A stretch of DNA of 64,000 bases from Janthinobacterium sp. (GCA_003133225.1 PKWL01000011.1:34964-98963), one strand, 5' to 3'; positions 17,101 to 25,011 are shown, counted from the stretch's first letter. Program-made: numbers and translations. The notes: generated by a model from the letters alone, not told the origin.

Positions 17101-18071
17101 CAGCGCCGTCTAAAGGCAGAACGGCGAGTATATTTAAGAAATGGTTACTAGATGAACCGCTCCCTAATTTGGTCCAGGTGAGTGAGTTGAATGGGAAACA
17201 ACAACGTTCCATGAGTAGTGTTAGAGAAACTTTATTGCTCAACATTCTAATTACTGGTAATAATAATATCCATTTTAGTTGGTCTACCGACGATATGGTA
17301 ATATTAGTTGGGAAGCTGGAAAAATGGTGGGTCGTCGAGGGGCGCGATTTATCCACTAGAGTATCCGAGAAACCGGAAGATACTTTCGCGCGACAGTTGT
17401 TAATGAACAGATTGCGGCTAATAGCCCACATTGCACAACGTATCATAGCTCCGCAGCTTCCTAAAGAGAGAGCCGTCTTAGGAAATGTTTCCGACTGGCT
17501 TTGCGAGATGTGGCAGGCAAGTTCTCAGTTGGGGCACCCCTTGGTTCAGCTATTGTTTGCAGGCCTCATCTGGTGGCCAGAGCGAGATAATATCGCTGTC
17601 GACATCGCGCTTGAGAGCATAACGTCTTGCAGCGACGCGAACGATTTTGCTACGGCTCTTAATGCCGTCGGCTATTGGTTGGTTCGACTTCGTGAAAGTT
17701 CGGAGGCTTCGAGTCACTATGTTACCTTCTTGATGAGCGCAGTTAGGTGGCGTGCACGGGGGCGTCTAGGATTTGTAATTGAAAATATTACAGAGTTGCT
17801 AAAGCTTGGAGATTGGATACACTTTGAGAAACATGGTCGGTTGCTTTGTTCTATGTTGTTAGCAATACTCACGGAGCTTCAGGGTAATGAGCCTGTGAAC
17901 GGCGTTTTCGATTTCGAGGTCCGGCCGGCGTTGAGAGTCGCCGTGGTCCAAAACCTGATTGCACTCGGAAACGAAGATGCTAGCATTCGAAGCAGTGATG
18001 ACTGGAAGAATGCGATTGAACTTGCGAGAGCAGACCCATTACTCGATGTGCGTAATTTGCTGCATCCTTGA
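14151..18071 (+). CDS. Large SIR2-domain antiphage protein, DSR1-like
   Basis: A 1306-aa protein. Residues 30-310 form a SIR2_2-type domain: GSGFSF at 45-50, TTNYDTL at 141-147 (N143), KLHGSL at 189-194 (H191) and GFSGDDPNF at 234-242. The Asn and His needed for NAD+ hydrolysis are present. The remaining 1000 residues look alpha-helical, without another named domain, as in the defence-associated sirtuins DSR1/DSR2, where the C-terminal part senses phage proteins. It stands alone with its own promoter. Codon use is AT-richer than in the core genes, fitting acquisition. The DSR1 label is based on architecture and size; the sirtuin call is firm. Confidence 0.85.
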   Translation: MTNNETNSADVDKTACKVIDRIPNGVHLYRIRDALRNGHAAVMVGSGFSFNAEHGNRLLTWAGLMGELLTDLYPDSSGRELALQRFGGTSGMLRLAEEYSVVLGRAHLDARIHQLLPDVGITAPGELHTQLLSLPWVDVYTTNYDTLLERALEVDRKKLKPKIVRRYQIVLAANHVPFSRSNGRPRVVKLHGSLRTGSPLILTEEDYRRYPTRFAPFVSMVQQSMLENVFCVIGFSGDDPNFLQWTGWVRDRLGDQTPPIYLVTLEPVSEGQRLILERRSIFPIPIAELGRVENKIDYAVALNKLFAFWKGEPRVREGLWPYQGLPAAYREKAAVEELTEWMRFAKKNRLEYPGWLVAPEANRELAKYKCGNVFVNIKYRQNFEQLSPTLRVAYLYEVNWISETILELIDPTQALDYEAALLASSTNFSFPSGPTKGTSDIEPTNSEFQHMWGRLALAVLRNARERQDVKKFDVWKKKLADISTGTHDSEIICSSLYEETLRQLEELNRPAAFKLLKHWSTIDVAADPYWLVRAGALYGEFGAVRKGLELVRRGLHKIREVIQAEGETTFFVSREHWAERIMDAMSSASPENATWPRALPKQIQTGKDDFNGSVPSPEVSLTTLVLREESASTLAPTETTEVYRDGSAQDVVGHPNHQIGLLVREISRATANLNLNEVDFDDVEPINRGTMSEPLPEALHAASAFCRLVETVAYVPALGALGLSGNTMVKCFRILCISEPLNKCLRHLLRANSGEALSSMKPLSPANVARLSVEDSRQLFEKSILSINQTLGRASSNFDHSAKTSIKFSLELASRVLFRLMPQEADNAIKSAIQWHENKALQNEFSLYEPFALFFRRAIRAASISMLALQIPRLLTLNPNPSVFSRFREWPIIVESLPIEANFLLRGVKWSEIVETIFLQGREPSESTDESKAFHVARLDWLYRNGAMSRLQQEKFATFIWSGTSSGALPKISGFYVGAAMLWPAPSKGRTASIFKKWLLDEPLPNLVQVSELNGKQQRSMSSVRETLLLNILITGNNNIHFSWSTDDMVILVGKLEKWWVVEGRDLSTRVSEKPEDTFARQLLMNRLRLIAHIAQRIIAPQLPKERAVLGNVSDWLCEMWQASSQLGHPLVQLLFAGLIWWPERDNIAVDIALESITSCSDANDFATALNAVGYWLVRLRESSEASSHYVTFLMSAVRWRARGRLGFVIENITELLKLGDWIHFEKHGRLLCSMLLAILTELQGNEPVNGVFDFEVRPALRVAVVQNLIALGNEDASIRSSDDWKNAIELARADPLLDVRNLLHP

Positions 18072-18122
18072 CTCTATTTTTATGTGGCGTAGATGTAGAG
18101 CATTGAAATCCGATACGAACCC

Positions 18123-18356
18123 ATGGCGGCGGTGCCGCAGCGCTCGTTGGCCTATAAAATTTCAGCCCTAAGACTGTTTGGTGATACCGCAAATGAAAGA
18201 CGCCCAGCGGCGATTGCGTTTTACATCGGCGCCGGCATGAACCTTAAAACGGGCAAGGAAGTTGCCGAAGGCCCGACTGGTCAAATCCGCGCGGTAGTCA
18301 TATTTGACCCTGTCTTGGGATATCGGGTTGAGCCTATTAAGCGTCAAACATTCTAG
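18123..18356 (+). CDS. Possible small hypothetical protein (77 aa)
   Basis: An open frame with ATG 18123, lacking a clear ribosome binding site. The C-terminal half (TGKEVAEGPTGQIRAVVIFD) has natural-looking composition, so a real or partly decayed gene is possible. It matches nothing I know. Confidence 0.35.
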   Translation: MAAVPQRSLAYKISALRLFGDTANERRPAAIAFYIGAGMNLKTGKEVAEGPTGQIRAVVIFDPVLGYRVEPIKRQTF

Positions 18357-18375
18357 GCTGCGCGGGGCCGAGTGC

Positions 18376-19404
18376 CTAGCCCCGGTCGGCTTCTTCTAAA
18401 TTAAGGTGCATTGTGTCGCCGAACCGCTGATGAATCCGGTTTAATTTGCCAATGAAATCTGGATAGTTTTCCGACAGTTTCATTATTGTCACGACAGAAG
18501 CAAGATGTTCGCGTAGTTTTGGATGCCCCACTTCCTGCGTAAGACGACGATGCAGATGTGCCTTTTTCTCGTCCTTGAGAGCTTGTTTTTTCAGCCCATC
18601 CAGAAGGCCAGGCGCGATACGCTCGTAGACAATATCATTGGTTAGAAGACCGAAATATTGCGGACGAAACTTCGGGTTTTCGGGCGGGTACTTCAAGCCG
18701 CGCAAGCGGAATAGATTTTGATAATAATCGACAGGGAATGTGCGCATGTATGGCTGAAGTTCTCGCGCAACGAATGCCTCAAGCACTTTAGCAAGCGCAT
18801 CCTTCTCACGGTCTTTTTGGTATCCAGTCGCCTCGTCGACAAGAGCAATAATGCCGACCTCGGCTAATCCGCGGATGAGGGTGTCCGCGGCTTTTACGAT
18901 GTGCAATTGCGACGCAAGTACTGCGCCCGCGTCACGCGCTTGCAAGTACACGTTACAAACCTTCGGCAGCAAATCGGCACGATACCCAAATGCTTTTTGG
19001 CCCAATGGAGTGCGAAAAGCGATAGGGGTCGTCGCCTCTTGTAATTCGTCGGAAATAAAAGGCTTTAAGTTATTTGCGGCCAAAAAACTAGGGGTTTTGT
19101 CGACCGAAGTTTCCACAATGGTGGCACCCTTGCCGCCCTTAGCTTTGTTTGCTCTACCAAGGGCGCTTAGAAAGCCGCCCTGAGTAATTAGCCTTGTTCC
19201 ATCTTCAAGCACGTAGCAAACAAGCTCCGCTCCGCCGACAAGCAAAGGACTGTCGGTCGAGCCATGTGTAGCCCTCGGTAGCTTCGCTATTTCCCGCTTA
19301 GCGTCAACCATTTTCTTTGACGCCGCCTTACGTTCGGACGCCGTCATGTTACTTGCACGTGCCACGCCACCGATTGCCTTACCCACTGGTTTCTGAGTTG
19401 CCAT
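18376..19404 (-). CDS. P63C domain-containing protein
   Basis: The 342-aa protein has a basic, Ala/Lys-rich N-terminus, then LLVGGAELVCYVLEDGTRLI near residue 55, and a C-terminal P63C domain (about 200-300) marked by ALVDEATGYQKDREKDALAK and the LRGLKYP segment. P63C proteins occur in phages and bacterial mobile regions, and their biochemical function is not established. The gene is monocistronic; its upstream region holds three copies of an AACGTGCA box overlapping the likely promoter, so it is probably under tight repression, perhaps by itself. ATG 19404 fits the start. Confidence 0.8.
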   Translation of the reverse strand: MATQKPVGKAIGGVARASNMTASERKAASKKMVDAKREIAKLPRATHGSTDSPLLVGGAELVCYVLEDGTRLITQGGFLSALGRANKAKGGKGATIVETSVDKTPSFLAANNLKPFISDELQEATTPIAFRTPLGQKAFGYRADLLPKVCNVYLQARDAGAVLASQLHIVKAADTLIRGLAEVGIIALVDEATGYQKDREKDALAKVLEAFVARELQPYMRTFPVDYYQNLFRLRGLKYPPENPKFRPQYFGLLTNDIVYERIAPGLLDGLKKQALKDEKKAHLHRRLTQEVGHPKLREHLASVVTIMKLSENYPDFIGKLNRIHQRFGDTMHLNLEEADRG

Positions 19405-19426
19405 TTAGCCACCTATTGTTGTAGTG

Positions 19427-19464
19427 AACGTGCACTATACCATAATGCACGTTACTAACGTGCA
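19427..19464 (-). promoter_or_regulatory. Palindromic operator with three AACGTGCA boxes
   Basis: AACGTGCA at 19427-19434, its inverse TGCACGTT at 19446-19453 and a third AACGTGCA at 19457-19464. The first pair forms a perfect 8-bp inverted repeat with 11 bases between the arms. On the minus strand, TTGCAC and TATAGT lie inside the array, so a bound protein would block the promoter of the P63C gene 20-60 bases downstream. Confidence 0.65.
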
Positions 19465-19499
19465 AAAATTGAGTCGGCTGACGGTTTCTACGCGAGCGC

Positions 19500-19678
19500 G
19501 TTTGTCATGCTAAAGTGCTTTACGCTTGGAGGGATGTGCTTCCTGGGAACCATTTCGTAAGTCGCTATGAGTGCTTCACGATGGGTGGCGGCGCCGCTGG
19601 CGCCGGTGCGTATTATGGGAGCCAAGTAGTCCTGGTACGCTTCATCGCGCCAATCATAGACGCCGGACTAAATTTTGG
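19500..19678 (-). pseudogene. Internal fragment of a yedK-like gene
   Basis: The DNA aligns with 30207-30375 inside the intact yedK gene: shared stretches such as GGATGTGCTTCCTGGGAA and the CGCCGCTGGCGCCGG region, with many substitutions. It covers roughly codons 20-80 of that gene and has no start or stop of its own. It is joined to an ADP-ribosylglycohydrolase scrap. Confidence 0.7.
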
Positions 19679-19682
19679 CATC

Positions 19683-19730
19683 GGCTGGCCTGGTTTCGCC
19701 GCGCATGTATCGGCTAAACCAATTACTGGA
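19683..19730 (+). repeat. ADP-ribosylglycohydrolase gene scrap, shared with 41635-41684
   Basis: TCGGCTGGCCTGGTTTCG and ATGTATCGGCTAAACCA occur here and at 41635-41684 almost unchanged. The intact gene at 35.6 kb differs in this part, so the two scraps are closer to each other than to the living gene. Confidence 0.7.
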
Positions 19731-19907
19731 CCTTGGTTTTGCGCCGAAGCTCACGGAAAATGCCTTCACTTTTTTTGCTCTAAGGTACTCCCACATCGTC
19801 TCTTGGTGTCACAATTGTCCATCTTGATTTCTAATGTGGACTTCACCTCGAGTAGGCCCAGTTAAGGACAGGACCATCTGCTGTCTGTGGGGGACACTAA
19901 GAAAAAG

Positions 19908-20774
19908 CTATTCAACACTATAAACTGTTGAATTTTCTCCACTAAATATTTTTTCTTCACAAAGTTTTAGTAATTCAATTAGCCTGCCCGTGGGTGAAGC
20001 ATATGCCACCTGACTTTTCCAATCCCAACCTATAAACACGCCTGCTAGTTTAACTGGAAAATGAGGAACAGTATGCCCAAATCCATCCATCACAGAGCCT
20101 AATTCGGGCGGCAACAATTCGAACACTGGGCCGCCGCTTATGCCATCGGTATCAGGTGCCGTTATAATCTGGCCTTCTGAGTTTGGTACATATTTTTTCT
20201 TGAGTTTGAATCCAATCGGGCTACGTAATTTTGTTGAAAACGGAATGTCTGTCACCCGCTCGCATGCCGCGTAAATTGCAATTTTCCGTTCAAAATTATC
20301 AAATTTTCCGTGAAGTTTATTTTGTGATGCTGGATGGCCTAACACGCTATACACGCCAGTTTCACCCAATCTTGAGAAATGTTCCATCACGGGAATTTCA
20401 CTGGTCTTTTTGACTCCCCAAGATTGAATCTCATGAGGTCTCAATGGAGAGGCCGCGAGGTCGTCATGCCGCGATATTATCCATGGCCTATAGTATTTGC
20501 TAATCAAGGGAATTTTTCTTTTAAGTAGAATTAGCCCCAGGTCAACGCCAGAGCGCTGTAATTCAAGGCTGGCTTCAATTACATGCAGCGCCGTTACGAG
20601 GTACAAGCGGCCACCAAATTGAGCGACGAATCCACTGCCGAACCCTGAAATTTTGTCGGGATTTTCAGGATGTGGAACAGAAAAAAATAAAATAACTGTG
20701 TCTGCCCAAGGGGCGGCAACCTCGTGAAAAATTTGAAAAGGTCTATTATTTGAAACTAAGTCGATAATTGGCAT
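19908..20774 (-). CDS. Trypsin-like serine protease
   Basis: The 288-aa protein has the chymotrypsin-fold triad in order: H64 in LVTALHVI, D78 in GVDLGLILL and S213 in DGISGGPVFEL, with GFGSGFVAQ (44-52) as the usual first strand. There is no signal peptide, so it acts in the cytoplasm. Cytoplasmic trypsin-like proteases are found in defence regions as effectors or modules beside a sensor; here no clear partner is adjacent, though the P63C gene lies 500 bases downstream on the same strand. A full triad and normal length suggest activity. Confidence 0.82.
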   Translation of the reverse strand: MPIIDLVSNNRPFQIFHEVAAPWADTVILFFSVPHPENPDKISGFGSGFVAQFGGRLYLVTALHVIEASLELQRSGVDLGLILLKRKIPLISKYYRPWIISRHDDLAASPLRPHEIQSWGVKKTSEIPVMEHFSRLGETGVYSVLGHPASQNKLHGKFDNFERKIAIYAACERVTDIPFSTKLRSPIGFKLKKKYVPNSEGQIITAPDTDGISGGPVFELLPPELGSVMDGFGHTVPHFPVKLAGVFIGWDWKSQVAYASPTGRLIELLKLCEEKIFSGENSTVYSVE

Positions 20775-21186
20775 TTAACCCTTGGTATATTTAATTTTGT
20801 TCGGTGGCAACAATGAGGAATTTTAAGAATTTTATGGGTTTCACCTTTAGGGTTATCGTTCTGCAAAGTCAGCCCTGCAATCAAAACATCAGTGAACGTC
20901 CATTCGGCGGAGCTGGCCCCGGTCGCAAGTGCCCTTGAAACAGTCGCCACCAGAAAAGCTCTCGATGGCGACTAGCTACCCACCGGTTAACGACCGAGGG
21001 CTGGCACTCGACCGGTCAAGCGGCTCATCTTCTGTAATCAGTTCCTTGCGCTCAATGCTCACCCGCAAAGCAACCACCTCGCTTTGGCGCAATCGCGCTG
21101 ACCGCCACTGTAAACTTGCTGATTGGTACCAAGTTAGTTATAAATCAGTCTATACTAAAGTTCACCATCAACTGAGCTCAACTATC
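20775..21186. other. Gap without a supported gene
   Basis: A plus-strand frame runs through from 20929 but its first 86 codons look like spacer, not protein. It contains the promoter of the small basic gene that follows; TATACT at 21152-21157 could be its -10 box. Confidence 0.35.
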
Positions 21187-21390
21187 ATGAAATTCGGAAT
21201 CCGCACCCCGTCTCTCAAAAAAATGATTGCAGCACGCACCTCGACAGCTCGGTTCGTCCGACACAAGCTCGGGGTCAAAGCGCCACGAGGCTGGGGTTGG
21301 CTGACCAATCCAAAGCGCGCGGCGTACAACAGGGTATATACCCGAACGACTTTCAGCATCTGGTCTATTCTCGCCAAGCTTTTTAAGTAA
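21187..21390 (+). CDS. Small basic phage-type protein (67 aa)
   Basis: ATG 21187 opens MKFGIRTPSLKKMIAARTS, and the protein continues with GWGWLTNPKRAAYNRVYTRT. The combination RTPSLKK, a WG(W/M)-NPK-AxYN-xxYxRTT block and a hydrophobic C-terminal tail is typical of a widespread family of short hypothetical proteins in phages and mobile regions. Function is unknown. I choose this ATG because the upstream extension of the frame shows no protein-like sequence. It sits just before the truncated Mrr-type gene. Confidence 0.65.
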   Translation: MKFGIRTPSLKKMIAARTSTARFVRHKLGVKAPRGWGWLTNPKRAAYNRVYTRTTFSIWSILAKLFK

Positions 21391-21640
21391 GCTGGCGTTC
21401 GCTGCCCGCACCATTTGAGTGGCGGATACCCCGAAGGACGCGCCCGTCACCTGCCATGATTGTTCCATTTTGAATGGATAAAAATGCAATTAAATGCAAA
21501 AAAATCTGCGGATGGGTGGGAGATGATACTTACGCCGGCGCGACTGACTGTTGCTCGCCTGATTTCGCATAAATCGGCACTTGCCAGGGCTTTGCCGCAC
21601 CGGCGCTTGAAGATTGACCACCCATTTAGGAGAACATCGT

Positions 21641-22168
21641 TTGACGATACCTGATTTCCAGACGTTGATGTTGCCGGTCCTACGGATTGCAGCCGAGGAC
21701 GAAGTTAAAATTTCCGAGGTAGTGGAACAACTGGCCGACAACTTCAATCTATCATCCGAAGAGCGTTCGCAGCTTCTGCCGTCAGGAAGGCAAATCACCT
21801 TTGCCAACCGTGTTCACTGGGCGAAGAGTTATCTGGGCAAGGCAGGAATGGTGGAGTTGACCAAGCGGGCTCATTTCTGCATAACCGACCGGGGGCGTGA
21901 AGCACTGGCTGCGCCGCCCGAACGCATTGACATCAAGTACCTAAACCGTTTCCCGGGCTTTCAGAAGTTCCGGGATGCCGACGCGGAGGAAGAGACTGGC
22001 GATATGACCGCGCCGTTTCCAGTCGATAATACGACGACCTTGACCCCTGACGAGGTCATGCGCAGCGCTCATCGCGAGTTGGAAGTTGCTTTGGCCGACG
22101 AAATGCTTCAACGCATCCGGTCTGGCACCCCAGCCGCGGTTTGCGGGCCGCAGACGTGGGTCACTTAA
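21641..22168 (+). pseudogene. Mrr-family N-terminal winged-helix domain, nuclease domain lost
   Basis: TTG 21641 follows AGGAG with eight bases of spacing. The 175-residue product is the Mrr_N domain: TIPDFQTLMLPVLRIAAE, then SGRQITFANRVHWAKSYLG and ELTKRAHFCITDRGREAL. In intact Mrr proteins this DNA-binding domain is followed, after ADEMLQRIR, by FFE and the catalytic domain. Here the protein breaks off into an unrelated tail right after that motif. A second copy of the junction segment lies at 41687-41797. It may still bind DNA but cannot cut. Confidence 0.75.
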
Positions 22169-22227
22169 AATCGGCGCCCTGGGTCAAAAACTCGTCGGCG
22201 CCAACACCTGTCCCTCGGCGGCGAGGG

Positions 22228-22283
22228 TATAATCGGAAAGCAAACATTGAAAGAAAAAGGCCTCAACGCTGGTTGGGGCCTTT
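22228..22283 (+). promoter_or_regulatory. TATAAT box and leader hairpin before the DUF4917 gene
   Basis: TATAAT at 22228-22233 (no good -35), then a 12-bp stem, AAAGGCCTCAAC (22256-22267) with GTTGGGGCCTTT (22272-22283), around a GCTG loop. The gene starts at 22320. The hairpin could be the terminator of the preceding remnant or an attenuator in the leader; only three T follow it. Confidence 0.4.
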
Positions 22284-22319
22284 GCACTTAGATACCCCTG
22301 AAAACTCGAAGGAATCGCG

Positions 22320-23309
22320 ATGCCAATTCACCAGTGGGCGGAAATCAGCGAAGACTTTTCGGACGCCTTGCTCCTCGGGAACGGCGCGAGCATGGCGATT
22401 CATCAAGGATTCGGATATGCCGGTTTGTTCCAGGCGGCGCAGGACCACGGACATATTACGCCAGAGGTTGCCGGAGTATTTGCGGCGTTTGGCGTCAATG
22501 ATTTCGAACTGGTACTCCGCCGCCTCTGGCAAGCAAAAATCGTCAACGAAACCCTCGGAATTGCAGCTGGAAGGGTCGAGGAGGCGTACACGCAGGTCCG
22601 CACAGCCCTCATCGAAACCGTTCGCCAGGTCCATATTAGTCGTGACGACGCAGCTATACACTTGAAGCCGATTTATACGTTTATGCAAGGCTTCCAGACA
22701 GTCATTTCATTGAACTATGACCTCATCGTCTACTGGGCAGCCATGCACAGCCGGGACGAACTAGGAAGCTGGTTCAAGGACTGCTTCGGGAGAGGCGGAA
22801 CATTTGCTGACGACTGGAAGGAGAAGCGGGAGCCTTACGGACGAGCGACCGGGGCCACTCTATTTTTCTACCCGCATGGTAATCTCGCACTTGCGCGCGC
22901 CGTTGACGACGTGGAGGGCAAAATCTCAGCAGGCGGACAGGACCTGCTCAGCCGCGTGCTGGAGGTCTGGGAATCGGGCGGGGCCGTTCCGTTGTTTGTC
23001 TGCGAAGGCACGTCCGAACACAAAGTAAAGTCAATCAAGAGTTCGTCATATTTGCAGCGAGTCAACCGCGAAGTCATCCCAGATATCGAACAGTCCCTGG
23101 TCATCTATGGCTGGGGCCTTGCCGAGCAAGAACAGCACATCCTCAACGCGCTCCGGCAATCACACTGCAAGCGAGTAGCGGTCTCGGTTTATAACGGGAA
23201 CGAAGAATACATGCGCCATGCAGAACAAACCCTACGCGACATCGGAATCACGGAGGTTGTGTTCTTCGATTCCACCAGCCCTGGCTGCTGGCACAACCCA
23301 ATACCTTAG
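22320..23309 (+). CDS. DUF4917 protein with SIR2-like fold
   Basis: The 329-aa protein matches the DUF4917 family: LLLGNGASMAIHQGFGYAGL (18-37), SLNYDL at 130-135, PHGNL at 185-189 and YGWGLAEQEQHIL near 265-277. These correspond in order to the GxGxS, NxD, HG and GxSxxD motifs of SIR2 domains, with N132 and H186 in the places of the NADase residues. The family is found beside defence genes, but its function is not settled. ATG 22320 has AGGA about seven bases upstream. It is the second SIR2-fold gene in the window. Confidence 0.75.
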   Translation: MPIHQWAEISEDFSDALLLGNGASMAIHQGFGYAGLFQAAQDHGHITPEVAGVFAAFGVNDFELVLRRLWQAKIVNETLGIAAGRVEEAYTQVRTALIETVRQVHISRDDAAIHLKPIYTFMQGFQTVISLNYDLIVYWAAMHSRDELGSWFKDCFGRGGTFADDWKEKREPYGRATGATLFFYPHGNLALARAVDDVEGKISAGGQDLLSRVLEVWESGGAVPLFVCEGTSEHKVKSIKSSSYLQRVNREVIPDIEQSLVIYGWGLAEQEQHILNALRQSHCKRVAVSVYNGNEEYMRHAEQTLRDIGITEVVFFDSTSPGCWHNPIP

Positions 23310-23480
23310 GGCAGGCCCAGCCTGCTCTCGTTGGCCACCACAACCCGAATCATGTCACGCTCGAACTGCGGCGTCCGTCCGATTTCGGATGCGATGTGCA
23401 CGGGGTCCAGGTACAGGCAGGAATGCAGCATGGCACAATACGGTGAATAGCCTCAAAAAGGCGCTTGCGAATACGTTTTT
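23306..23480 (-). pseudogene. C-terminal fragment of an unknown gene
   Basis: Reading leftward, the frame ends in DPVHIASEIGRTPQFERD and VVVANESRLGLP before a stop at 23306, three bases inside the DUF4917 stop region. Upstream, KRLFEAIHRIV continues in another frame. Protein-like composition with a frameshift points to a decayed gene end. Family not recognised. Confidence 0.4.
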
Positions 23481-23541
23481 CCATCGTCGTCAGCAATCGG
23501 CCACAAGCAGTCGTTTGAAGTCATGAAATGATATTCGATAC

Positions 23542-24093
23542 ATGAGCACAGAAGATAACCTCAACTTCAATCCTAAACCGATTTCGGCGGTGGGGATGCG
23601 CATGGGCGAGGGCACAGACATTCACATAGCGATAGGCATAGTTCAGCGAACAACTGCGCTTCGTGCGTACAATAGCTTTAGGAATGGGTGCGACTGGATG
23701 GAAAAGCTATCTACGGCATACGTAGTTGCACTGGCCACCCGCTCGGCAGACACTCTCTTGATGCAGCACATTCAAAATAGCATCGTCGTAGACCCGCCAA
23801 TCGGTTGTGCCAAGTGCAAAGAGGCTACGATTGGTACACATGTCATACGCAAGCGTGTTTTTCCAAACCTCGGCATATTCAGAACGCACGCGAATAAGCT
23901 TATCCACCATTTGGACAAGCCGGAAAATCGCGGCATTGCCGAGCTGAATATTCAAGGCGTTTTCGATTATTGCTACCACCTCTTCCAAGACAATGCTGAA
24001 GCACTTTTGGGAACGACACCTTTAGCGATATTCGAATTTACTAAGTGCAAGGATTGCAGGCGGGATGAAAGTAATCGCTCGGGCGTCGTCTAG
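23542..24093 (+). CDS. Hypothetical protein (183 aa)
   Basis: ATG 23542 opens a mixed alpha/beta protein with two CxxC pairs (GCAKCKE near residue 92 and KCKDC near residue 173), which could bind a metal. The helical middle (KLSTAYVVALATRSADTLLM and NRGIAELNIQGVFDYCYHLF) has a HEPN-like feel, but no RxxxxH motif is visible. I do not recognise the family. Its end overlaps the next small gene by 29 bases. Confidence 0.55.
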   Translation: MSTEDNLNFNPKPISAVGMRMGEGTDIHIAIGIVQRTTALRAYNSFRNGCDWMEKLSTAYVVALATRSADTLLMQHIQNSIVVDPPIGCAKCKEATIGTHVIRKRVFPNLGIFRTHANKLIHHLDKPENRGIAELNIQGVFDYCYHLFQDNAEALLGTTPLAIFEFTKCKDCRRDESNRSGVV

Positions 24094-24262
24094 CATTTTG
24101 CGCCAGCCCGGGCTGCCGCGAACACTTAAAACCCTCACGAGCGGTGTCGCCTCGATGTTTCCAAAAAGCGTAACGGAGGGCGAACTCGCAGCCCTCATTC
24201 AGGAATTACAATCGACGGGTAAGGTTTCCGTCGATGGGGAAAAAGTCTCGTATGCACTTTAA
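24065..24262 (+). pseudogene. C-terminal winged-helix piece of an NYN-type protein
   Basis: The 65-residue frame carries LPRTLKTLTSGVASMFPKSV and LAALIQELQSTGKVSVDGEK ending in VSYAL. This is the C-terminal winged-helix unit commonly attached to NYN/PIN-type RNase domains. The nuclease domain is missing, so this is probably a stranded fragment that happens to have an ATG. Confidence 0.5.
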
Positions 24263-24350
24263 TGGGGGCGGTTTGCCTAGGCGAGCGATTCGTACCGTGC
24301 AAATCGCCCATCGGCCAATAAAAGACCGGGCAGCGCACACATTGTGTTTG

Positions 24351-24578
24351 CTAATTTGGCTGGCAGTTGAGTAGAGCTTCGATATTTTCGAGCAATAGCA
24401 TCATCATATTCGGGTACTCGAATTTTAGTTTGTGCATCCGCGCGACCAATCGCCGAGCTTGGCCAATTGTTACGAAGTCGGGTACGTCTTCGTCCAGCAT
24501 TGATTCGAAAAAAACTTGGTGCGATTCGCCAAGCGAGACGATATTTCCTGTGCGAATAACGGTATCGGCAATTGCCAT
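24351..24578 (-). CDS. Small hypothetical protein (75 aa)
   Basis: ATG 24578; a soluble helical protein ending in HKLKFEYPNMMMLLLENIEA. No match recognised and no partner evident. Confidence 0.5.
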   Translation of the reverse strand: MAIADTVIRTGNIVSLGESHQVFFESMLDEDVPDFVTIGQARRLVARMHKLKFEYPNMMMLLLENIEALLNCQPN

Positions 24579-24690
24579 AGAAGTTTTTGGTTAAACGATA
24601 TTGTTGTTGTTAAATGTAAAAAGTGCGCTTACTGCACCTGGTATTGCCGTAGCCAGATACATATTAAGTAGAATAGTTCCTAATGACGTA

Positions 24691-25011
24691 CTAAAGCGAA
24701 GCAACGCGGTAAATGAATTGAAGCTTTTCGTCACCTAATCCATCAATATCGTTGTCTTCAATCCATTTTTCCCTCAATAGCCTGCCAAATAGAATGATGA
24801 GTTGAGAATAGCGATAGTCGTATTTTCCGTCAATTTCTCTCCGCCGCTCAGTAAGGTAGTCATGAGTGGCCCATATGTCCTCTGGGGTTTTCGCAGCCAC
24901 AGCCAGAGCTTTGAGCTCCCGAATGACAGCAGCGCACTTTTTATGAAATGCGGCGTCAAAGGCTCGTCTGGCAATTTTCTTTTCAGCGTCCGACCACTTA
25001 AATTCTTGCAT
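24691..25011 (-). CDS. Fluorescence recovery protein (FRP)-like protein
   Basis: The 106-aa protein starts EFKWSDAEKKIARRAFDAAF and contains LTERRREIDGKYDYRYSQLI followed by LFGRLLREKW. The WS-AEK-IAR start and the REIDGKYDYRYS block are the signature of FRP, the small helical dimer that in cyanobacteria detaches the orange carotenoid protein from the phycobilisome. FRP-like proteins are also found in non-photosynthetic proteobacteria, with unknown role. No carotenoid-binding gene is present here. ATG 25011 is the natural start. Assignment by motif memory only. Confidence 0.7.
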   Translation of the reverse strand: MQEFKWSDAEKKIARRAFDAAFHKKCAAVIRELKALAVAAKTPEDIWATHDYLTERRREIDGKYDYRYSQLIILFGRLLREKWIEDNDIDGLGDEKLQFIYRVASL

